Shown: one piece after another, positions 56,090 to 64,000 of the stretch
How positions within the stretch are numbered: position 1 is the first letter of the stretch
Layout of the letters: every line of letters starts with the position of its first letter
DNA from: Fragilaria crotonensis
Taxonomy: Eukaryota > Bacillariophyta > Fragilariophyceae > Fragilariales > Fragilariaceae
Assembly: GCA_022925895.1 (NCBI GenBank)
Contig: JAKSYS010000218.1
Span: 21,671 to 85,670, forward strand
DNA: 64,000 nucleotides
Reading direction: 5' to 3'
The notes under the pieces: generated by a model
What the model was told of the DNA's origin: nothing
Database searches by the model: none
Seen by the model: the letters and a program-made list of their open reading frames with translations, nothing else
Translations under genes and position numbers: made by a program

Positions 56090-56340
56090 TAGTACGGGGC
56101 GGGGTTTGGCGTTTATTTATCTTTCGGGTCGTGTGTCCACTTGTACGTAGGATCGAACTTCAGATACCTACCTCGTCGGAATTGACAACTACAGATTATA
56201 ACAGCGATGAAAAATGAACGCCGTAATGTCGTTTATAATTGGTCAAATATGTACCTCGAGTAGTTCGTCGTTGGGGGACACAGGTCGTCAACCCGTTCTC
56301 AAAAGAGCAATGAACTTCATACTAACTATGTCTTGTTTCT
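56090..56340. other. Convergent 3' region
   Basis: Between Nup85 and the four-helix membrane protein. Nothing seen. Confidence 0.5.
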
Positions 56341-56964
56341 TCAAGACATCGCATTGGAATCATCCTGCCTCAACTTCTTATTCCCGCAGAACTTGGTCAT
56401 CATCAAGTGGTAGAGTGCCGATATTAGCGTCAACACCGATCCAGCAACTTCAAAGACCAACTCTTCGTACGTGGAAAGGCCTGGAATGTCTTGACTCGAA
56501 TACTTGCCACCCTTAACAATCACATTGTGCAAATTCACGGATGCAATAACGATAAAGACGGCGGACCAAATAGACATGGCAGAAGAGACAACGTAGATGA
56601 CTTTGTCAGGAAAGCAGCAAGAAATATGCAAGATGAACATACCGGCGACGGACGCATGGAATGAGTAGAACAAGAGCCATTGCAATCCGTCAGCATCGTT
56701 CTTTTGCACAGTCGCCGAATAGATGAAGAGGGCGAAGAAAAAGGCGCTGATCGACAGGAGAGAGATGAAGCGACAACGTTTCTTCCTGTCGGTGGGAGAT
56801 GTGGGAGATGTGGCTGCCTTGGTCGGCACACCGTTATCTTCATCCCCAGTCGACGGCTGCACTGGGGATTCCTCGTCATGATCATCCTTGTTCATCCATG
56901 ACGCAGGCTCGCCAGCAGAAGGAGATGTTCCACTATCAGTGTTAGTCCAAAGTGCGGCAGACAT
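56341..56964 (-). CDS. Four-transmembrane protein of unknown family
   Basis: 207 residues from ATG at 56964. The first 65 residues are acidic and Pro/Ser-rich. Four hydrophobic helices follow: FISLLSISAFFFALFIYSAT, LLFYSFHASVAGMFILHIS, VIYVVSSAMSIWSAVFIVIA and ELVFEVAGSVLTLISALYHL. Both ends would be cytosolic. The layout resembles MARVEL-type four-helix proteins, but no diagnostic motif proves it. Intact frame, no intron. Confidence 0.7.
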   Translation of the reverse strand: MSAALWTNTDSGTSPSAGEPASWMNKDDHDEESPVQPSTGDEDNGVPTKAATSPTSPTDRKKRCRFISLLSISAFFFALFIYSATVQKNDADGLQWLLFYSFHASVAGMFILHISCCFPDKVIYVVSSAMSIWSAVFIVIASVNLHNVIVKGGKYSSQDIPGLSTYEELVFEVAGSVLTLISALYHLMMTKFCGNKKLRQDDSNAMS

Positions 56965-57756
56965 GACGAAGTGGACGAGAGAGAATGCGGACTTCGGATT
57001 ATGGACGCAACAGATGTTACCTATGAATTGAGTGTGCAGAATAGATCGAATCTCGAGTCGCGAGTTCTTACGTCGTTACCACTACTATGATATCTGTAGG
57101 AAATTAGAATCAATGATACCAGGTTAATGTAGGGTACAAGTAGAGCATTGCGCACTCACCTTTCGGTGAGATGGGAGGGTACCTAGTATCATTGTTATAC
57201 GTACATGAATGCACATCATTCCAGCATAGTATGCGCAAGATAAAGCAATGGACTTTAAATCCACTTTTTCACGTATGGATGTCTTTAATGATACAACTAT
57301 GAGCATGAACATAATATGCAAAACTACAGTTACTGATGATTGCATACACATATAGGAGTGTTTTACCGGAAAGCGCACCTTTGGATCTTGGATGCAAAAC
57401 ATTCGGCATGTGACCCTGCCAAGAGCCAGAGGCTCATTCCTAGCTTAAACACCGTTTGGCTACGGAGGGGATAATTCTGGAATCCCAATCTACTCATGTT
57501 AGGTACAAGTAGATCACATTGGGATTCACAGGATCACACCCCTACCAAAGTTCTTATAAGGACCTTCCACTTGTCGATGCTGTGGGTTTTGCAGAAACGG
57601 TAGAATATAGTCTAGAACAAGCAGCCACGGCTTAGAAAAGTCCCATCGACTTGAAGTATTCGACGTGAAGGGCTGGATCAAGTCCTTCCTCAATGGATTA
57701 ACTTTCGCCATCAGGCCTTCAAAAAGACAGCACTTTTCTATATTCATGACGGACGC
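56965..57756. other. Intergenic, no gene seen
   Basis: Short minus-strand frames at 57124-57402 and 57526-57747 have no recognisable domain. No repeat or RNA gene is seen. Confidence 0.5.
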
Positions 57757-59588
57757 TCATCTGCGGGCTGCATTTGCAGCTAGACGATTGTAGTTCTCCA
57801 GTCCCATAATCTGTTGCAGCTTCTCAATCATTTCTTCACGTGACGCCGGAGGAGATTCTTGTTGTATTTGCTTGACAGCCACCATGTAGAGATTTTTAAG
57901 CGATTTCAACTGCATGTCCTCGTCCTCCGCAGATTCGACAGCTAGCCGAAACGCATGAGCAGCGGCAGCCCATTCTTCTTTTGCTCCCAACGCGCTTCCC
58001 AGGGAGTATCGTATTTCAAAGTTGTTGGACACCAAGTCTAGAGCCTTTCGATACAATTGAATTTCCTCCTCTTTGCCTTCCTTTAATGCACCGAGATTGC
58101 TGCAGGCTGATGCGACGACTACCTTCGATGCTCCTGGTGTAGAGATTATACGCTCGTACCACTTACATTCTTCGTCAGTCTTGCCTTGTTTGGAACATAT
58201 TTGTGCTAACGTCATCATGGAATCAACATCACAGTCATCTGCCTGAAGACAAACGTCCAGTAGGCACTTACGCGCTTGCTCGAGATCGCCGCCGTTGAAG
58301 TATTGCATTCCAAGCGTGAACGCAACTTCACCATTCAATGGATTGACGCTCCTCAGGCAATACTCCAGGGCGTCTCGGGCCTTGTCGTGTCGATTCAGCT
58401 TCTGATACGCTGATGCCAGATGTGTGTAGGCACCATCAAAATTGGGATTGATCATAACTGCTGCCTCCAACACATCCTTGGCCTTCTCGAATTCTCCCTT
58501 CTCAGCGAGGTCGGCCCCCAGTCCGATCAGCATGCGCGCATATTCCACCTTTCCGGAATGCATGCAAAAGCCTCCAATAATGTATCGTGTCCCTTCCGTG
58601 ACGGCTTGTCCACAATGGCGTACGCCACCGGGCCGTACCGTCACATGACCAGGCTGCATTTGAATCGTGCCCAACCCTTCGATCCACGTGCCACCACCTT
58701 CGTGAGATCCACCAAGACTAATCGTAAAGCTCAAACAACCACTGTCCGTGTGAACTCCCGTTCGGCGGCCTGTCTCTGGAGTGTACTTGAAAACATAGGC
58801 GTTGTCTACCACCAAAGGACATAATGAAGAGGCCGAGGAGGAACAGAAGTTGGGAAACTCTCGTTGCAGAAGTGGGAACAAACGTTTCTGGACCATGCGA
58901 TTGAACCATTCATGCACAGCAGGAATCGATTTGATCCAGAATCTTAAGTTGGGACAAATGACGAAGTCGCCTGTTAGAAGCATGAAAAAATGTGATGCTA
59001 GATATCATGACCCAACGCTCGACGCTTGACAACACACAAGCACATCAGTAAACAAACAACCGTGTCCACTTACCCAGCAACGTCGTACTGGCCCGATGGC
59101 AGGGTGGTCCAGGGCTTCCCCTCGAAGTGAGATTCGGCCGCATCAATAACTTGTTGGCATTCCTCTGGAGAAAACAGTGGAGTTGAGAGTTCGGCATCCC
59201 CGACGGCTGCTCCACGCGTGACTTTGATTTCATTCGCAAAGTCATCCTGAAAGTCCGGCAAGGACCACGTCGACGGTGGTTCAATGACTTGCGTTTCTAC
59301 TTGGATGGCATCGATTTCGCCGGTGATCAATTCATCATTATCTTCACTGTTGCCGTCATCCCAATAGTAGGCTTGCCTCGCAGCTTGCACCGCTTCGTGG
59401 TGACGATCTTTCGCGAGTGCGAGTAAGGATGGAAGTCTCGAGCGATCAAGTTCCAGAAAAGCAGGTCGCGGCTGGGAAGTCACATGGTTACTGATTGATG
59501 CTGAGGCACTTTCTGCTGATGATTTCAGCACAAGTGGCAGCAGTAGAGTTGAGAAGATCGAGGCAGAGACAGATCGTAAGTGAACCAT
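57757..59588 (-). CDS. 2OG-Fe(II) oxygenase (prolyl 4-hydroxylase-like) with TPR tail
   Basis: I prefer the ATG at 59588 (MVHLRSVSASIF), which begins a signal-anchor-like segment (SIFSTLLLPLVLKSSA); an in-frame ATG also exists at 59633. Exon 1 ends at 59074; a 102-bp intron (59073-58972/58971) leads to exon 2. The phase misses by one base at the GGG before the donor, suggesting an inserted G. The catalytic core has the iron site HTDSG (His-x-Asp), GGGTWIEGLGTIQ, and the distal VRHCG (His), with ...EGTRYIIGGF containing the 2OG-binding Arg. The C-terminal half holds TPR repeats (AKDVLEAAVMINPNFDGAY; ARDALEYCLRSV; ...). The secretory leader suggests ER/Golgi hydroxylation of wall or glycoprotein substrates; inference. 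Confidence 0.8.
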
Positions 59589-61561
59589 GGCGCTCAGAGG
59601 TGTTCGAGAAACTGACCTTTTGCCATCCTGCATCCGAGAAATGAGAACCAACAGTTCCAGGTTCCAAGTGGAGGATAGAAATCACAGCTCCGGGTTGTCC
59701 CTGGCATTTCGAGGTGTCTCTGCAAAGGACACATTTCATTTGGAACGGTACAAGGGTTCTACTTTATTTTATAGCTGTGTGAACAAAGGTAAGACATGCC
59801 TATGAACTATGAACGCAGCTCGTACGTTGGAGTACGCATTTGCCCACCCCTGTTTATGATTGCAACATGCAACCACATCAAACTTCCGGTTTATTCATAA
59901 GCATGAAGCTGTCTCCCACTGTATTCGGTGTTGTCTGAACCAGTACTGCGATGCCCGTACAAAACATGTCAGTCGGGAAGGATTTTCAAATAGATTACTG
60001 GAGTAGCATTCTCACGCACAACTATTGAAGAGCTACCAGTTAAAAGTTAAAATCAACTGATATAATACTGGTAAAAGCACCTGGTATGCAAACTTGTTGT
60101 CGCCGTGGCAAACAATCGTCTGATCTACCGGTATTGTTAGCGAGAAGAGCAATAAGCAATAACCCATCAATACCATTCCGCATATTGTTGTGGGATGCCG
60201 TCGAACTATGATTGCAGTGACGACTAAATACTATCTACTATCTACTCTACCGTAAACATGCCTCGAGACTCGAGATTCATTCATGATAGGTGCTCTCTGA
60301 CTCCAGATCGTCTTCCTTGCAAGACTATTCAATCATGGTCGACATGCGTGTTTCCTGCATGGACCCCATAACTTTGCGGTGAGCAGTATCCAAATTCTAT
60401 AACACTTCATTCACTTTCCAACCAGCACTTTAATAGGAGTATAGTACCATTGTACTCCAGTACCTGGTACTCAGAGGTAGGGGTACGGGACATCTCGATT
60501 CCCATGATAGCAGTAGAAGATTATTACCGGTAACGCTCAACTTCCGTGAATCACTACTGCAGACTCCATATCCAAGCGCCTGTGCTGCCCTGTTTCACAT
60601 TTCCCGGGCTCGTAGGATCGTGTTCGTAGTCGTGTGGATGCGGCGAGACGGACGGGTGGGATTGGCTCCCGCATCCTCGACCGAAATTTATAGGTTTGAA
60701 TCCCGGTTTTGTGGGTTCGGTATACGAGTAACGCTTGGATGGACAGACGATTCTGTCAGCCGAAATATATACAAGCATGAAGATACTTTTACTTGTACGG
60801 CCGGCGTGTAGGAACATGTAAACATCGGGATGCGAATATTCAAATACGCTTGTTCCATGTTGATACCGAAAATTTTCAGGTCGTTCCGTTGAACACTCAC
60901 GAGGGCGGGATCCATTGTATAGGACTAACAGTTGCCGAAAATGTAGTGATTTTGAAATCCTGGCGGGAGGAGAAGTGAGTTTCATCACACGTAACACACA
61001 TACTTGTAAGTAGCAGCCGTCTTGGAAACACCATACAAAAGCCATTTTGTGTCGACGCTGCACATAATCGCCTCATTGTGAGGACGCACCTTCATTGGAG
61101 CAGTTGTCAATTGTTAATTAACGCTGGACGCCTGTGGGAGTCACTCAGCAACGCAATAGATACAGTGTGGAGAAACAGCGTTGTGGGATTGCATTGAGTG
61201 TCCATTGACCGCCGGGGATTCAATACTAGTAGGTCATTGACCATCCTCGAGTTGGTCACTTGGAATTCCCAGTTGTCACCTACCTGTGCCAATTCTAATA
61301 CGGGTCTACGCGTCAACACGTTAACACGTCTGGAAGGAGTTGATTGATTCTTTGACGCGGACTGTGAGTTAGAGGTCGTCGTCGAGCATTAGACATCGGA
61401 CGTTGGAACAGTTGATCGACTCGTTGTTACCATACCTGACTCACAGCCAAGTCCTTCCCTTTGAAAGGGGCTTTACGAAAGAGAACGCATCCGTTTTCCA
61501 GCTTTTATTTCCAGTCCCCAAACTGTTCTGTAGCGACGGCGCGAAAACAAATACACACAAA
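59589..61561. other. Divergent intergenic region, GTAC island
   Basis: About 2 kb. A GTAC patch with ACTCCAGTACCTGGTACTCAG lies near 60450-60475. The minus frame 60554-61063 (169 codons) has no recognisable domain and strong antisense frames. No tRNA or other RNA is convincingly seen. Confidence 0.5.
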
Positions 61562-63757
61562 ATGGCACAGACCCCGCAAACGAAGCCAAGGGCCGAGGAA
61601 CATTCCGCTACCACTCGACCTGCCCCAATGCATCCATTTCAAACTCCGTCCGATATGAAGAACGCACTTCATTTAGGGTCGGTTGCATCTACTCCTGTCA
61701 CGGTTGCCATGACACCGCCAACACCTTTTTCGGAATCTCCCAATCGCGATGTTTGCGACGAGGGGGTATTTGGGAGAGCACGAAGCGTATCGAGTGAAAC
61801 GACTGTTTCGGGAAGAACTTCACCGGCAAGATGACGTGCATCGTGCTGATTCCTGTAGAGTGAGGTCTCCCACTTCAAGAAAAGCCAGACGCCATTCCTC
61901 TGTAGTGCGGCGATACTCTAAATCGTCTCGTTCCCGATCTTTGAAACCACATGAATCCTTCGATTTCAGTATCACACCGTCGACCTCCTCGTCAACGGAC
62001 GCAAGCGACGACTCTGCCCCCGGTCGATTTTCCTTGAAACGATTAAAGAGAGCTGGCTCTCTAACCTTTGATGACAAGAAAATCAGACTCTCGCATCAGA
62101 ATTCTCTTATCTTGTTGCTGGGTGTTGTTCTCTTCATTTCGATGGGGATTATTTTTCGTTCGGATCGCACCATGAATGACGAGTTTTTGCAACAATACGA
62201 GCGAACGATTCGACACCACCAGCGCCATCACAAGGGCCCCATGGCGGCGGGATTGCGAGGGGAGCTGGTTAAAATGGCGGGCGGTCGAGAGTATGTAGAA
62301 CAAAGTCAATTTCGTCCTCCGCATCTTGATTACGAAACGCAACCCAGCAAGCGAGGTCTGCAATTGGATCAGTATCAACGTGGTTATCAAATGAGGAAAT
62401 TTGAAACAGCCGGTGCAGACAACGGGTCATTTCTCCTCCGATCGAGGGCACCTTACATTTCACCCTCCTCCGCCTATTATCAATTTGAGGGTGGAACCGT
62501 TTGAATCACAAGATCGCTTAATGTATCGAGGAAAAAGGCCAAGAAAAGTGCCACGACGCGTCGTGTGTTTTTCTTTGCTAAGAAACCGACACCTGCTTCA
62601 TCGCGAACTCTGCGCGAATATCCTGCTGATCTTACCGACAATACTCAATTTTACGGCGTTTATGATTCGAACGACGAGCGCCTTTCGCACATGGAAATTC
62701 GTCAACCTTTGGACGATGGCGAGTGTGTTCCGATGAAAGATTGGCAAACTACGTATCATCCCTCATGTAATATGATGCACGAGTTGGGAATGGAACACAT
62801 GGGCGAATCCAAGACGCCTGACTTTTCGCTCTTTGGAACCAAAGGTTACTGGAGAAACGCTTGGAGGGTGAATGGAGGACTGAAGGGCCTCGAAACTATT
62901 GTCTTGAAGACTTTGAAGTACGTGGCTCTCGATTAACTGATACGTCCTCTTTGTTCAGTGGTGCTCACATATTTTCTGCTTTCAGATTCCAACACAATTT
63001 TGAGGATGCTCACTTTGAGCATGATCGTGTGGATGCCGTAGCTATGGAGAGGCTAACATCCTCTCCTCATGTTATTAATATTTTCGACTTTTGCGGCCAT
63101 TCTGTGATGACCGAGTTTGCTGACGGGTCGCGTCTCGGAGAGTTGGCTGACAAGAACAAGAAGAACCCATTGGCACGACTGCGGATTGCTCGAGACATTG
63201 CGGACGGCCTCGCGGATGTTCATGGAATCGATGGTGACGGACTCGCGACCTTTGTTCACTTGGACATTAATCCAGCGAACGTGGTTAGTGTTGGTGGCAC
63301 TCTAAAGTTGAACGACTTCAACATTGGCATTTTGCGGCGGTGGAATACGACGTCAAATACGCACTGTGGATTCCCCGCTCAATATCCTAATCCCCAGTGG
63401 CGATCGCCGGAGGAGGCACGGAACGAGCAGGATTTGACCGAGAAGGTTGATGTGTTCTCCATGGGCCATATCTTCTTTCGGCTTATTTGTGGTCACGAGC
63501 CATGGAACAAACTGGAAATTGGTGGTAAGCCATCCAAGGAAAATATCAACGCTAAGGTGCAAAAGGGTGTACTTCCCCGCATACCCGAGGAGATTATGTC
63601 CACAACAGACCCTGAAGTTGCGGCCATTCGGGATGTTATGCTGGATTGTTACGCGTTTGACCCGGCCGCTCGTCCCAGTGCGCGAAGCATCGCCACCCGC
63701 CTTCAAGAAGTTCTGAAAATGCTGGAAGGTAGTGGCAGTGGACAGGGTCGAACGTGA
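61562..63757 (+). CDS. Membrane-anchored protein kinase with DFN instead of DFG
   Basis: ATG at 61562 (AAAATGGC). The N-terminal ~200 residues are Ser/Arg-rich (RRHSSVVRRYSKSSRSRS) and likely cytosolic. One transmembrane helix is at about 62100-62165 (SLILLLGVVLFISMGIIF), suggesting type II topology. One-base breaks occur near 61825 and 62510. The kinase domain spans ~62820-63740: a Gly loop FGTKGYWRNAW, IVLKTLK (ATP Lys), AMERL (helix C Glu). A 68-bp intron (62918-62985) splits K-F-QHNF. The catalytic loop reads VHLDINPANVV, with Asp and Asn kept, Arg changed to Leu and Lys to Asn. DFG is replaced by DFN (KLNDFNIG). SPEE, DVFSMG and RPSAR are present. It may be catalytically active but atypical, or a pseudokinase. 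Confidence 0.8.
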
Positions 63758-64000
63758 TGAGCAAAGGAGCATTTGTGTGGGGAAGATTGATATTTTTTCG
63801 GGATGCTTGTAGGCTAGATTTAATTTGCTTTGCTAGCCGTGTTCTGATCTTCTATGACCAGGTTGTTAATTCTTTCCAGTTATTTGTCTATGCAGTCCGT
63901 CTGGCTTCAATAATCAAAAACGACGAATTGTCCCAGATATACCGTTCTCCGAGTAGATCTTTGATAGCGACAGCATTCGTATTCGTCCATAAAAGTAGGT
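63758..64000. other. 3' flank of the kinase gene
   Basis: Downstream of the kinase stop. No gene or repeat is seen before the window ends. Confidence 0.4.

Noticed and set aside
60660-60760. tRNA-like phrase (GGTTTGAATCCCGG)
   Set aside because: The T-arm-like string lacks matching acceptor, D and anticodon stems at proper spacing.
60554-61063. 169-codon minus-strand frame
   Set aside because: No domain, composition unlike neighbouring genes, and overlapping frames in the other strand.
1-64000. CRISPR arrays, operons, prophage
   Set aside because: No regularly spaced short repeats, no Shine-Dalgarno-type gene trains; the genes are eukaryotic and intron-bearing.

Overview
The window reads as nuclear DNA of a photosynthetic stramenopile, most likely a diatom. 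Introns are few and short (mostly 65-125 bp, GT...AG). Two organelle-type proteins (RimM, NFU) carry N-terminal signal peptides ending in an Ala-Phe motif of the ASAF type used for diatom plastid import. The proteome is eukaryotic (nucleoporin 85, EMC7, MBF1, SPFH pair, twin CX9C protein) and includes paralogue types I associate with diatoms: arrestin-like tandem genes, TPR-like genes and a degenerate vWA protein with a J-like tail. The species cannot be named from the sequence.

Layout. 1-~9910 is transposon: an old retroelement encoding reverse transcriptase and RNase H, split by a complete Ty3/gypsy LTR retrotransposon (2798-8037) with two 384-bp LTRs that look identical and a CACTC target duplication. 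From ~10.9 kb to the right end is a gene-bearing region: TPR-like remnant, plastid RimM, Thr/Pro-rich membrane protein with a C-terminal PDZ-like segment, PITH protein, two tandem arrestin-like genes, MBF1, and an unknown two-exon gene. 27.6-30.1 kb is a cluster of inverted-repeat elements, one nested. Then follow an acidic unknown protein, a divergent pair of SPFH proteins sharing a promoter with a duplicated ~190-bp block, a CX9C protein, a methyltransferase, a truncated duplicate of a HAD-like gene, a protein of four 64-residue repeats, the intact HAD-like gene, the vWA/J-like protein, plastid NFU, EMC7, an FHA protein, a three-KH-domain RNA-binding protein, Nup85, a four-helix membrane protein, a 2OG-Fe(II) oxygenase-TPR protein and a membrane-anchored atypical kinase.

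Cross-cutting features. (1) At least a dozen otherwise well conserved genes carry single-base frameshifts, several at G or A/T runs. This looks like residual consensus indels rather than wholesale pseudogenisation, so most 'broken' genes here should be read as probably intact. (2) Intergenic DNA contains islands rich in GTAC, CTGGAGTAC and CCGGTA, including perfect palindromes; the LTR of the young retrotransposon has the same texture.

The genes are a mixed eukaryotic neighbourhood with many head-to-head pairs, not an operon or pathway cluster. The most unusual elements are the vWA/J-like fusion, the DFN-type membrane kinase, the 64-residue repeat protein, the SPFH pair with its duplicated promoter, and the GTAC islands.
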